Shown: positions 26,427 to 35,991 of the stretch, piece by piece
Position numbering within the stretch: position 1 is the stretch's first letter
Layout: each line of letters opens with the position of its first letter
DNA from: Actinopolyspora mzabensis
GTDB taxonomy: Bacteria; Actinomycetota; Actinomycetes; Mycobacteriales; Pseudonocardiaceae
DNA length: 64,000 bases
Direction of reading: 5' to 3'
Assembly: GCF_900101095.1 (NCBI RefSeq)
Contig: NZ_FNFM01000003.1
Coordinates: 248,001-312,000 of the forward strand
Notes under the pieces: model-generated
Seen by the model: only the letters and a program-made list of their open reading frames with translations
Database searches by the model: none
Told to the model about the DNA's origin: nothing
Program-made: the position numbers and the translations under genes

Positions 26427-27248
26427 TCAAGCTGCCTTCGGGGACCGGTGCTCGGAGTTGCCTCCACGTCCGAGATTGGGTCGAGGTCCGGCCAGTGACA
26501 CGGCGATGGGCGGATCGGTCGGTGTCAGCGGCCGCAAGCGCAACCGTACCCGCGATGTGCGGTGGGGGACGGAGGAAACAGGGGTGGGGCCACTGATGTG
26601 AAGCTGTTCCCGTCCGCTGCTGCGATCAACGTGTTGGGCTACCGCCAGCACTGACCATCGGCCGGACGGCACGTCGTTCAGCGCCATTCGTGTCGTCCCG
26701 GTATGTGTGATGTATTCGTAAGCCAGCGGAGCGCTCTGTGGAATTGTGCTGTCGAACAAGCCGACGAAAACATTAGCCGGAGCGAGGTCACACGGTAACT
26801 CGATCGTGCCTTCGACCGTGGAGTCGCCGTACGAGCCGTCACGGACGTGTTCCGCATGGGATTCCTCACCCATCGCCCCCGGAGCGGGTAATCGGAAAAA
26901 GTCGGTGGCTGTGGCGATCATGAGATCGTTCACCTCGGGTTGCCGGTACTCCGTGGGCGTCATGCCGACTGTTTTCGTGAACCTGCTGGTAAAAGTTCCG
27001 ACGCTGCTGTATCCGACGCTGCACACGATGTCGGAAACCGTGAGCGAACTCGTCAACAACATTCGCTTGGCTTCGAACAGACGTACCGCAGTCAGATACC
27101 TACCCGGAGTAACTCCTGTTTCTCCGGAAAAAACACGTGAGAAGTGGAATGGACTGAAGAACGCCGCAGAAGCCAAATCACCGAGCGTGATGGGGTCGTC
27201 GTAGTGCGTGCGGATCAGCGAGATCGCGTTTTTGATGCCTGGATGCAT
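26427..27248 (-). CDS. AraC-family transcriptional regulator
   Basis: The 273 residues begin directly with an AraC double helix-turn-helix domain (about 5-102). ITLGDLASAAFFSPFHFSRVF and VSDIVCSVGYSSVGTFTSRF form the two HTH units, ending GMTPTEYR. A C-terminal effector-type domain of about 160 residues follows. This N-terminal HTH order is unlike classical AraC. Nine-membered enediyne clusters usually carry an AraC-type activator (SgcR2 in C-1027), and this gene heads the minus-strand E operon. ATG 27248 has AGGGAG about 8 bases upstream. The Tn3-type transposon lies about 550 bases upstream of its start. Confidence 0.87.
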   Translation of the reverse strand: MHPGIKNAISLIRTHYDDPITLGDLASAAFFSPFHFSRVFSGETGVTPGRYLTAVRLFEAKRMLLTSSLTVSDIVCSVGYSSVGTFTSRFTKTVGMTPTEYRQPEVNDLMIATATDFFRLPAPGAMGEESHAEHVRDGSYGDSTVEGTIELPCDLAPANVFVGLFDSTIPQSAPLAYEYITHTGTTRMALNDVPSGRWSVLAVAQHVDRSSGREQLHISGPTPVSSVPHRTSRVRLRLRPLTPTDPPIAVSLAGPRPNLGRGGNSEHRSPKAA

Positions 27249-27794
27249 GATTCTGACTCCCTGGAACTGCGAGCGGCGGAATCCGCGGTGCGCATGTCCA
27301 CGCTTGCTCCCGCGGGACGGATCCCTTACCCCGGAGGAGCCGATTCGGATGGGACAACGAGTGCCGGCCCATCCCCGCTCGCGCCGGCTTGAACGTGCCC
27401 ACGACCGTGCTGAGTGTTCCGCTGCGCGAATGTGGTGGGATCGGCCTCACAGGACTGAATATGCGGTTACCCGCTCAAAGGAGGGTCAAGAACGGAGCAG
27501 GGAGCTGGTGAGGTGTCGATAATCCACAGGGGAAGCCCGAGCCGGGACCGTACGAAACAGCAGGTGGTGCGGCTGGACGAGTTTCGCGATTCCGCTCTTT
27601 CCGAGGTGAATGCTTCCGATGTCTCTCTGAACCGGCTGTGACCCCCGGTCCGCCTCTCGCCACCGGGCCGGTGCCACATCGACACGCAAGGACGCTGCGC
27701 ATTCACCAGCGACCCTACGGGCGAACTCCGCCCGTAGCGCGACTCCAACAGTCCCAATGACGAGCCCTGGACCGATGACCTGTCCGGCGGGGAC
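27249..27794. other. AraC upstream region up to the transposon
   Basis: These 546 bases lie between the AraC start and the left transposon end. They should contain the AraC promoter. A minus-strand open frame (27486 to the transposon end) has a protein-like composition and could be a gene fragment cut by the insertion, but I recognise no family in it. Nothing else is supported. Confidence 0.4.
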
Positions 27795-27832
27795 GGCGTT
27801 TCGGTAGCAGGCGCGCAGAAAACAACGGTTAG
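27795..27832 (+). repeat. Left terminal inverted repeat of the Tn3-type element
   Basis: This 38-bp repeat starts GGCGTTTCGG and ends ACGGTTAG. It is the reverse complement of 37497-37534 except at two positions. Its length is the classic one for Tn3-family ends. Confidence 0.88.
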
Positions 27833-27965
27833 CCCTGTTCCTACTGGCCACAGGGCCGAGATCGCTGACGATCTGTGGGTGGCGGCCGAATGAGCCGCAG
27901 ACGGGGCGGTGTTCGGTGGCGGTGAGGATGTGCTCCGTCGTTGATCACTACGGGCGGAGCGGTGG

Positions 27966-30748
27966 ATGTCGACGAGGTTCTTCTCCGATGAGGAGATCGA
28001 GCGGCTGCGGTCGTGGCCTGCCGAGTTGGGCCGGGATGAGCTGATCCGGTACTTCACGTTGGGCTCGGATGATCGGGCGTGGTTGAAGCGGTCGGCTCGG
28101 GGGCAGGGCAATCGGCTGGGTTTGGCGGTGCAGTTGTGCACGCTTCCCTGGTTGGGTTTCGTGCCTGATGAGGTGCCGGCCGCACCGCGGGCGGCGGTGA
28201 ATCGGCTGGCTGTGCAGCTCGGTGTTGGCTTGGCCGAGCTCGCCGGATATGGGGCGCGGGAGCAGACCCGCACCGAGCATCTGCGGCTGGTGGCCGAGCG
28301 GCTGGGGTGGCGGTTGGCCGGGGACGTCGAGTGGAAAGACCTCGAGGAGTTCCTGGCCGCGCGGGCGATGGAGCATGACGCGCCGAGTGTGCTGTTTCCG
28401 CTTGGTGTGCGAGTACTGCGCCGGTACTCGGATCATCCGGCCTGGTGTGGTGCCGCTGATGCGCGCGGTCGCCACCGCACGGGAGCGTGCCACGGCTGAG
28501 ACGTTCCTGCTGCTGGAGCCGCTGCTGGGGGCGCAGCGACGGGAGGAGCTCGACGCGCTGCTGGTCGCGGGTGGGATCTGCGGATCTCGCGGTTGGCGTG
28601 GCTGCATCGCGGGACGACGACCGCGTCGCCGATGGCGATCCGGGCCGAGTTGGACAAGCTGCGGTTTTTGCGTGGGTTGGACGCGCGCACCCTGGACCTG
28701 TCGATGCTGCCCGAGGTCCGGCGTCGCCGGCTGGCCAGGATCGGCCGCCGCAGCACGAATCAGGCCCTGGCTCGTCGGGACGGCGACAAGCGGCATCCGG
28801 TGCTGCTGGCCACGGTCGCCGAGTGCGCCGTCGAGGTGCTCGACGAGGTCATCGGCATGTTCGACCAGGCCTTGTCCGGTGTGGAGAACCGCGCGAAGCG
28901 CAAGCTGGACGATCTGCTGGCCCAGCGGGCCCGAGAGTCCGAGGAACGGCTGAATCTGCTGGAGGAAATCCTCGCGGTGGCCACCGAGGTGGACGTGCCT
29001 GATGCCGAGTTCGGGCCCCGGTTGCGGCGCGTGATCGGGCTGGAACGGCTGCGCATCGCCCGGCGTGACCCCGCCGACCGGCTGCCGCGCGATCACGGGC
29101 ATCTGGCGATGGTGGAGTCGAGTTTCACCTACCTGCGCGAGATCGTCCCGCACGTCATCCGTGCTGTGTCCTTCGAGGTCGCCGTGGATGCTCGGCTGCT
29201 GCTCGAAGCGGTCGAGGTGTTGGCCGAGTTGTATGCGCGCGGTGGCCGGAAGGTGCCCGAGGGGGCGCCGACCGAGTTCGTGCCGAGTCGGTGGCGTGGC
29301 TACCTCGATCAGGTCGCCACCAGCGGCAACACGGCCGCGTACCGGCACTATTGGGAACTTGCCACCCTGTTGGGCTTGCGGGATGCGCTGCGGTCCGGGG
29401 ATGTGTGGGTGCCGGGCTCGCGGCGGTTCGCCGACCCGACCACGTTCCTGCTGCCCGCGTGCCGGTGGGAGGCGTTGCGGGGCGAGTACTGCGCCTTGGT
29501 CGGCGTGCCGCACGAGGTCGAGCGGCTGCGCGGCCAGCTGCTCGCGCTGTTGCCCCGGCCGCACTGACCGAGCTGCTCATCGAGGTCGACCGGTGGGCGG
29601 ACTGGTCGGAGCAGCTCACCCACGCCGGCGGCAAGACCCATCGTGAGCCGCAGCTGCGCCGCAACCTGTATGCCGCGATCCTGGCGCAGGCCTGCAACTT
29701 CGGCGTGGGCGCGATGGCCGATGCCTCCGGGATCTCGGAGGAGACCCTGCGGGAAGCCAACGCGGCGATCGTCAATCACCACCACGGCCTGCCGCTGGCC
29801 TCAGTCTGGGGTGGCGGCACGATGTCGTCCTCCGATGGGCAGCGATTCCCGATGCGGGGCAAGTCGCTGACCGCGCGGGCGATGAGCCGCTACTTCGTCA
29901 ACGAGGGCGTGGCCACCTACGCCCACGTCTCCGACCAGCACACCACCTACGGCACCAAGGTCATCCCGGTCACCGACCGCGAAGCCGTCTACGTGCTCGA
30001 CGAGATCCTGGGCAATGCCACCGACCTGCCGATCACCGAGCACGCCACCGACACCGCAGGCCAGACCCTGACAGTGTTCGCGCTGTTCGCCTTAACCGGC
30101 TTCACCCTGTCCCCACGCATCCGTGACCTCGGTGAGATCACGTTGCACCGCCTCGGCATGCGCAAGCAGGTCGTGGGCGGGTTCCCGCACGCGGGCACCT
30201 TGTTGACCGGCACCATCGATACCGCGCTGCTCCGCAGCCAGTGGGACGAGATGCTGCGGCTGGCCGCCTCGCTGGTGGTGTCCAAGTTGCATGCCTCCTC
30301 GCGACGCTCGGCGCTGGCTCAAGCGCTGGTCAAGTACGGCAAGCTGCAGCGCACGATCTACGCGCTGCGGTACCTGGCCGGTGAGGCCTACCGACGGCGG
30401 ATCACCCGCCAGCTCAACAAGGGCGAGAGCCTGCACTCGCTGCGCCGGGACCTGTTCTTCGCCCACGAAGGCACCGTCCGGCGCCGGCGCCAGGAGCAGC
30501 AGACCGAACAAGCCCTGTGCCTGTCGCTGGTGACCAACGCGATCATCACCTGGAACACCGCCTACCTCGAGCTCGCGCTCGAGCGCCTGTCCCAGCGGCG
30601 CGGACGCATTGACCGCGACCTACTTGCCGACATCTCCCCGGCGCTGCTGGAACACGTCAACCCCTACGGCACCTACGAATTCCCAGTCGAAGCCGAGTAC
30701 GCCCGCACCGGCTACCGACCGTTGCGCACGCTCGAGGCAGAGGGCTAA
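27966..30748 (+). pseudogene. tnpA: Tn3-family transposase tnpA, broken by frameshifts
   Basis: Put together across frames, the product is a full-length Tn3-type transposase of about 925 residues. The N-terminal part (27966 to about 28435, starting MSTRFFSDEEIERLRSW) shifts frame near 28435, again near 28575, and meets a stop at 29567. The catalytic C-terminus continues in another frame from about 29545 to 30748. That last part keeps MSSSDGQRFP (first catalytic Asp region) and ATDTAGQT (second Asp region). Three frame changes imply an inactive gene unless they are sequencing errors. A large antisense frame over it (27948-29564) is a shadow. It lies 133 bases inside the left repeat. Confidence 0.85.
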
Positions 30749-30922
30749 CGCGGCACGGTCTGGGTGATGTGGGAACAGGCCCGTGATCCGGCGGTCCGGC
30801 GTCGATGGGCGGGCGGCATGCCGTGGGCGAATCCGGTTCGGCACAGAGGGGCTTGAGGATTCGAGACGGTAGGCAACGTTGAACACTCGACAGCCGTTGG
30901 GCGGCCGATGCTCGGGGCTCTG

Positions 30923-32191
30923 TCAGGTTGTGCTCTCGGTGGTGCGTTGGGAGTGGGGGTGGGTTTCGTACATGCGCAGGGCGAGGCTGCAGGTGGAGGC
31001 GAGGCTGAGGGCGGCGGCGGCCCAGACGGCGGCGCGCAGGTCGGTGAGGTCGGCGACGATGCCGCCGAGGACGGCGCCGGCGGCGTAGCCGCTGTCGCGC
31101 CAGAGGCGGTAGACGCCGACGGCGCGGGCGCGCCAGTTGGGGTGGGCGACGTCGCCGATGGCGGCCAGCAGCGTGGGGTAGACCATTGCTGTTCCGGCAC
31201 CGAGCAGCACGGTGGCCAGCGCCCATGTGGGGAAGCTGTCGGCGACGGCGATGAGTGCCAGGGCCGCGGCCTGGGTGAGCATGCCGGTGGTGATGAGGTG
31301 TTTGCGGCCCCACCGGTCGGACAGCGCTCCGGTGGCGAGTTGGCCCGCTCCCCAGACCGCGGGGTAGAGCGCGACCAGCAGGCCGACCTGGGCGACGGGC
31401 AGTCCGGCGCTGGCGAACAGCAGGGGGAACAGGCCCCAGGACAGGCCGAAGTTGAGGTTGTTGACCAGGCCGGCCTGGCTGGCCGAGGACAAGGCCGGTT
31501 CGGTGAGGGTGGTGCGGGTGAAGACGTGCCGGTTGGTCAGCTCGGTGTGGCCGTTGTCGGAACTGACGGTTGGGTGGGCGGCTTCGAGGCGGGCGTGCTC
31601 GCGGGTTTCGCGGACTGCCACCGTCGACAGGGCGAGGCCGAGCACGACGTAGGCCGCGCCGAGCAGGAACGGTATGGGACGCAGCCCGAAGTGCTCGGCG
31701 AGATAGCCGGCCAGCGCCGAGGTGACCGCGACCGCGCCGTATCCGGCGGCTTCGTTGAAGCCCATCGCCAAGCCACGTTGGCGGGGCCCGACGAGGTCGA
31801 CCTTCATGATCACGGTGGTGGACCAGGTCAGCCCCTGGTTGATGCCGAGCAGGAGGTTGGCCGCCACGATCCAGCCCCAGTGGGGTGCGAAGATCAGCAT
31901 CGCCGGCACGGGGATGGCGATCAGCCAGCCGGCGATCAGCACGGGTTTGCGGCCGAAGCGATCCGACCAGGTACCGGCGAAGTAGTTGGTGGCGGCCTTG
32001 CTGAGCCCGAACACGAGCACGTAGCTCAGCAGGAAAGTGTAGCCGGTCAGGTGAAACTCCTGCTCGGCCAGCAGCGGCAGCACGGTCTGCTCCTGGCCGA
32101 CCATGCCGCCGACCAGGGCGTTGACAACGACGAGCAGGCTGAACTGGGCCAGGTTGGCGCGCAGACCCAACCGCAGGCCGGTGGTGCTCAT
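30923..32191 (-). CDS. MFS transporter (transposon cargo)
   Basis: This 422-residue major facilitator has 12 predicted membrane segments. The typical loop-2 motif is GTWSDRFGRKP near residue 75, repeated in the second half as GALSDRWGRKH. ATG 32191 has a strong GGAGGAGGGGG site and overlaps the stop of the MBL-rhodanese gene (ATGA), so the two are co-expressed. Next to sulfurtransferase-type genes, transport of a sulfur compound or an efflux role is possible. The substrate is not readable. The composition is more GC-rich than the enediyne genes. Confidence 0.8.
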   Translation of the reverse strand: MSTTGLRLGLRANLAQFSLLVVVNALVGGMVGQEQTVLPLLAEQEFHLTGYTFLLSYVLVFGLSKAATNYFAGTWSDRFGRKPVLIAGWLIAIPVPAMLIFAPHWGWIVAANLLLGINQGLTWSTTVIMKVDLVGPRQRGLAMGFNEAAGYGAVAVTSALAGYLAEHFGLRPIPFLLGAAYVVLGLALSTVAVRETREHARLEAAHPTVSSDNGHTELTNRHVFTRTTLTEPALSSASQAGLVNNLNFGLSWGLFPLLFASAGLPVAQVGLLVALYPAVWGAGQLATGALSDRWGRKHLITTGMLTQAAALALIAVADSFPTWALATVLLGAGTAMVYPTLLAAIGDVAHPNWRARAVGVYRLWRDSGYAAGAVLGGIVADLTDLRAAVWAAAALSLASTCSLALRMYETHPHSQRTTESTT

Positions 32192-33549
32192 TCCCCCTCC
32201 TCCAGGGAACGTCCAGTGCTCGTGGCCCAGTCCTGCGGGCCGCCTTCGAGGACGGCGAGGTCGCGGTGGCCGGCCTGTTCGAGCAGGCTGGCCGCGCCCA
32301 TCGCACGCTCGCCGTGCCCGCACATCACCACCGTCGGGGCGTGCGGCAGTGCGTCGGCACGGTCGGCCAGGGTGCCGAGTTCGACATGGGTGGCCCCGGC
32401 GACGTGCCCCTCGGCGTACTCGGCGTCCTGGCGTACGTCCAGGACACGCTGGTGGGTGATCTCGTCGGCGCCGAGCAGGCGGGTACTGCTGGTGGGCTGT
32501 CCGTCGGAGGTCCAGGCGGGCATGCCGCCGTCCAGTTCGCCAGCGAGGTCGATGCGGCCGATCTTGGCGGCTTGCCAGGCGATCTCGGTCGGGTCCTGCT
32601 CCTCCGAGCGGACGATCACCAGGGGGTGTTCGGGCGAGGTCAGCCACCCCAGCCAGGAGGCGAATGCCGGCCGCAGCGGAATGGACAGCGCCCCGGGGAT
32701 GTGACCGGTGGCGAACTGGCACACCGGGCGCACGTCGACCACCTGCGCGCCCTCGGCTTGCAGCGACCGCACCCGTGCCCCGTCCAGCGCCGGCAGGGCA
32801 GGGTCGGCGTCGAGCACAACAGGCCCACGCCGGTTGTACTCGGCCAACCGCAGGAAGTACGGCGGGAAACTGCCCAGCGAATCCAGCAGGGCCGTCACGA
32901 AGGCGTCCTCGTCCTGGGCCTGCAGCAGCGGGTTGCCGGCCTTTTCCGCGCCGATGGTGCTGGTGCGCTGCGCACCGGGCGGGGCCGAGCAGAACGATCC
33001 GGCGCCGTGGGTGGGCCAGACCGCGACCTCGTCAGGCAGAGCTGTCAGGCGTTGCAGCGAGGCATACTGCTGCCGCGCCAGCGGCTCGGTCTCGTCCGGC
33101 GAGACCAAGTCGGTGCGCGCCGCCGCACCGACGATCAGCGATCCACCGGTGAACACGCCCTGCGCTCGGTCGCCGTCGAGCAGCAGGAACGCCAGATGCT
33201 CGTGCGTGTGCCCGGGTGTGGCCAGCGCCCGCAGTCGCAGCCCGCCGAGGTCGATCTCGTCACCGTCGTGCAATCCGGTGTGGGCGAACTCCCGGTGCCC
33301 GGCCGCAGAGGCGAGTACCTGGGTGCCTTCGGTGGCCGCCAGCTGGCGCATGCCGGAGACGAAGTCGGCGTGCAGGTGCGTATCCGCAGCAAACGCCAGC
33401 GTCAGGCCCCGTCGCCGGGCGGCCTGCCACGCGCCTCGTAGATCCAGGCTGACATCCACGACCAACGCGCGTCCGTCACCCAGATCGACCAGGTAGGCCG
33501 AGTTGCCCAGACCCTCATCGACCAGCGGAACCAGATCCACCGTGCTCAT
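32188..33549 (-). CDS. Metallo-beta-lactamase-fold / rhodanese fusion
   Basis: The 453 residues contain an MBL-fold domain (about 1-230) and two rhodanese-like domains (about 255-350 and 360-445). This is the layout of persulfide-dioxygenase-rhodanese (CstB-like) proteins. The metal motif reads THLHADF, with Phe in place of the last His of HxHxDH. A second usual ligand region reads TGGSL where TGDxL is typical. The first rhodanese lacks the active Cys (VRSEEQ), while the second has it in VVMCGHGER. Persulfide or thiosulfate handling is the family role, but the altered metal site leaves activity uncertain. It is divergent from the ArsR gene, with a palindromic operator between. Confidence 0.8.
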   Translation of the reverse strand: MSTVDLVPLVDEGLGNSAYLVDLGDGRALVVDVSLDLRGAWQAARRRGLTLAFAADTHLHADFVSGMRQLAATEGTQVLASAAGHREFAHTGLHDGDEIDLGGLRLRALATPGHTHEHLAFLLLDGDRAQGVFTGGSLIVGAAARTDLVSPDETEPLARQQYASLQRLTALPDEVAVWPTHGAGSFCSAPPGAQRTSTIGAEKAGNPLLQAQDEDAFVTALLDSLGSFPPYFLRLAEYNRRGPVVLDADPALPALDGARVRSLQAEGAQVVDVRPVCQFATGHIPGALSIPLRPAFASWLGWLTSPEHPLVIVRSEEQDPTEIAWQAAKIGRIDLAGELDGGMPAWTSDGQPTSSTRLLGADEITHQRVLDVRQDAEYAEGHVAGATHVELGTLADRADALPHAPTVVMCGHGERAMGAASLLEQAGHRDLAVLEGGPQDWATSTGRSLEEGE

Positions 33550-33601
33550 CGCAGCACCTCCCTTCGGGGTCGCTTTTCCGTACGCAGGATCCGTTATACA
33601 C

Positions 33602-33615
33602 TATTCCACGGAATA
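33602..33615. promoter_or_regulatory. Palindromic operator of the ArsR-rhodanese regulator
   Basis: TATTCC-AC-GGAATA is a perfect 6-bp dyad in the 77-base divergent gap between the MBL-rhodanese and ArsR genes. It lies just ahead of the ArsR ribosome-binding site. AT-rich dyads at this position are typical ArsR-family operators, and autoregulation of both directions is likely. Confidence 0.6.
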
Positions 33616-33626
33616 TTGGAGGAACG

Positions 33627-34286
33627 ATGGCTGATCATCATGCCAAGGCAGCGCTGTTCGACCAGTTCGCCCGAGTCGGCAAGGCACTGGGCAGTGGCAA
33701 GAGGCTCGAACTGCTCGATCTGCTCGCCCAAGGCGAGCGCACCGTGGAGTCGCTGGCCCGCACGGCCCAGCTGGGCACCACCACCGCCTCGGCGCACTTG
33801 CAGACCCTCAAACAAGCGAACCTGGTTACCACTCGCCGGGAGGGCACCAAGATCTACTATCGACTGGCCGGTACCGACGTCGCCGCGCTATACGCGCTGG
33901 TGCGCAGCGTGGCCAGCGCCCACCTGCCCGACGTAGCCACGGCCAGCACCGCCTACCTCGGCCCGGACGATGCCGAGCACGTCAGCCGCGACGAACTGCT
34001 CCAACGCGCCCAAGACGATGACGTGGTCGTGCTCGACGTGCGCCCGCGCGAGGAATACGAGGCCGGACACATCCCCGGCGCGGTCTCGATCCCGCTGGAG
34101 GAACTGGCCGGCAAGCTCGAAACCATCCCAGCCGACCAGAACGTCGTCGCCTACTGCCGCGGCCGCTACTGCGTGCTCGCCCACGACGCGGTGCGCTTGC
34201 TGACCGCCCACGGGCGCACCGCCCACCGCCTGGACGACGGGATGCTCGAATGGCGGCTCGCCGACCTGCCCGTGACCACCACCTGA
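33627..34286 (+). CDS. ArsR-family regulator fused to a rhodanese domain
   Basis: The 219 residues have a winged-helix ArsR domain (about 5-95; recognition region SAHLQTLKQANLVTTRREG). A C-terminal rhodanese domain (about 120-215) carries cysteines in the active loop YCRGRYC. In this family the rhodanese can sense or carry sulfane sulfur, so the protein is probably a persulfide- or sulfide-responsive repressor of the divergent MBL-rhodanese/MFS operon. ATG 33627 follows GGAGGAACG. The gene lies inside the Tn3-type element. Confidence 0.88.
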   Translation: MADHHAKAALFDQFARVGKALGSGKRLELLDLLAQGERTVESLARTAQLGTTTASAHLQTLKQANLVTTRREGTKIYYRLAGTDVAALYALVRSVASAHLPDVATASTAYLGPDDAEHVSRDELLQRAQDDDVVVLDVRPREEYEAGHIPGAVSIPLEELAGKLETIPADQNVVAYCRGRYCVLAHDAVRLLTAHGRTAHRLDDGMLEWRLADLPVTTT

Positions 34287-34444
34287 CAAGCACCACCCGA
34301 CCCGCAGCCGCAGCGCGCCCGCTGACGACCGCCTGCCAACGGCAACGCCGCCGAGCACAAACTTCGGTCGACTCGACGCGGAATTGCCGCGACGGCCTGC
34401 CCATCACCGCTGCCTGATCCATCACTTGCCCTGAAGGGACCAGG

Positions 34445-35731
34445 ATGACCCCCGCGACCGCGGCCGCACTGCACCCTGCGCAACGACGCATCCTCACCGT
34501 CCTCGTTGCCGCTCAGATCCTCAGCGGTGCCGGGCTGGCCGCCGGCATCACCGTCGGCGCCCTGCTGGCCGAGGACATGCTCGACACCACGGGCCTGTCC
34601 GGCCTGCCCAGCGCCCTGTTCACCGCCGGCTCAGCCGTCGCGGCCGCCCTGATCGGACGCACCTCCCAACGCCGTGGACGCCGCACGGGCCTCGCGGCCG
34701 GCTACGCCGCCGGGGCGTTGGGAGCGCTCGGTGTCGTGGTCGCCGCCACCGTCGACAACGTCACACTGCTGTTCACCGCCCTCGCCATCTACGGAGCCGG
34801 CACCGCCACCAACCTGCAAGCCCGCTACTCCGGCGCCGACCTGGCCACACCCGCGCACCGTGCTCGCGCTCTGAGCACCGTGCTCGTGGCCACCACCCTC
34901 GGCGCCGTGGTCGGCCCCAACCTGGTCACCCCGCTGGGCACGCTGGCCCGGTCCTGGAACATCCCACCGCTGGCCGGGCCCTTCCTGCTGGCCGCCGTCG
35001 CCTACGGCGCCGCCGCGGTCGTGCTGTGGACGCTGCTGCGCCCCGATCCGCTGCTCACCGCCCGCACCCTGGCCGAGCCGGACACACCCCGACCCCGGCG
35101 CAGCCCCGCAACCCCGAGCTCCTCGGCCGACAACAGGCGCCTCGTGCTGCTCGGGGCCGCGGTGATGGTCCTCGCCCAACTCGTCATGGTCGCGATCATG
35201 ACGATGACCCCGATCCACATGCAGCACCACGGACACTCCGTCGGCGCGGCCGGAATCGTCATCGCCGTGCACATCGCCTCGATGTACCTGCCGTCCCCAC
35301 TGAGCGGATTCCTCGTCGACCGCTACGGCCGAATGCCCATCGCGGCTGCCTCCGGACTCACCCTGCTGGCGGCGGGACTGGTGGCCGCCTTCGCCCCACC
35401 ACAGTCGGTCGCGCTGCTGGCGATCGCGCTCGGACTGCTGGGCCTGGGATGGAGCCTCGGACTGGTCAGCGGCACCGCGATCATCACCGACAACACATCG
35501 CTGGCCACCCGCGCCAAAACCCAAGGACTGGTCGACGTCACCATCGCCGTCGCCGGAGCCAGCGGTGGGCTCGCCTCCGGCATGATCGTGGCCACCGGAA
35601 GCTACACCCTGCTCTCTCTGGCCGGAGGCATCATCGCCGTGGCCCTGCTACCCGTCCTCGTGATCGCCACACGCCCCGGCAGCACGCTGCGCCCACACGA
35701 CCAACCGGCGCCCACACCAGCTGACCGTTGA
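34445..35731 (+). CDS. MFS transporter (transposon cargo)
   Basis: This 428-residue major facilitator protein has 12 hydrophobic segments, a loop motif IGRTSQRRGRRTG near residue 68 and a second-half loop FLVDRYGRMP near residue 295. ATG 34445 has GAAGGGACC upstream. It is unrelated in detail to the other MFS protein of the element and faces the other way, downstream of the ArsR gene by 158 bases. The substrate is unknown. Placement with the sulfur genes suggests export or import of a sulfur species or a companion resistance. Confidence 0.78.
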   Translation: MTPATAAALHPAQRRILTVLVAAQILSGAGLAAGITVGALLAEDMLDTTGLSGLPSALFTAGSAVAAALIGRTSQRRGRRTGLAAGYAAGALGALGVVVAATVDNVTLLFTALAIYGAGTATNLQARYSGADLATPAHRARALSTVLVATTLGAVVGPNLVTPLGTLARSWNIPPLAGPFLLAAVAYGAAAVVLWTLLRPDPLLTARTLAEPDTPRPRRSPATPSSSADNRRLVLLGAAVMVLAQLVMVAIMTMTPIHMQHHGHSVGAAGIVIAVHIASMYLPSPLSGFLVDRYGRMPIAAASGLTLLAAGLVAAFAPPQSVALLAIALGLLGLGWSLGLVSGTAIITDNTSLATRAKTQGLVDVTIAVAGASGGLASGMIVATGSYTLLSLAGGIIAVALLPVLVIATRPGSTLRPHDQPAPTPADR

Positions 35732-35754
35732 GCGACCAACCTGGTCACCAGGAA

Positions 35755-35915
35755 CCCGGTCTGACACACGTTGAAAAACGATCGTTTCTCAACACGATCA
35801 CCACGCCAGCAGTCCACACCGCACGAACCGTCCCGCAAGTGTCGGAAAAACGTGTTGCAAGGACCGAGTGTCCAACAACCAGACCAGGACCGTTTGTCGT
35901 ACGGTCACGACACCC
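35755..35915. promoter_or_regulatory. Candidate resolution (res) region
   Basis: The 260-base gap upstream of the recombinase contains a near-perfect 24-base dyad (35770-35793, core AAACGATCGTTT) and a second dyad GTCGT-6-ACGAC (35896-35911). Tn3-type res sites sit beside the resolvase gene and contain such dyads. The assignment rests on position and symmetry only. Confidence 0.4.
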
Positions 35916-35937
35916 GTGATCACGAAAGGCGCACCGG

Positions 35938-35991
35938 ATGACCAACGACGCCCCGGACGACCTCGCCCTCGACGGCGACCCCCTCGGCTAG
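35938..35991 (+). pseudogene. Separated 5' leader of the recombinase gene
   Basis: ATG 35938 opens a 17-codon frame, MTNDAPDDLALDGDPLG, ending at a TAG made at the IS junction. It resembles the acidic N-terminal leaders of actinobacterial Tn3-type resolvases. It is in the same frame as the recombinase body beyond the IS, because the insert plus duplication is a multiple of three. Confidence 0.5.

Noticed and set aside
27948-29564. 538-codon minus-strand frame in the transposon
   Set aside because: It is antisense to the recognisable tnpA sequence and is Gln/Pro/Arg-rich, typical of a shadow frame.
30908-32704. 598-codon plus-strand frame opposite the MFS and MBL genes
   Set aside because: The product is low-complexity Gly/Gln-rich. 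The opposite strand encodes clear MFS and MBL-rhodanese domains.
34631-35524. 297-codon minus-strand frame
   Set aside because: It is antisense to the second MFS transporter, with a Gly/Gln/Asp-rich shadow composition.
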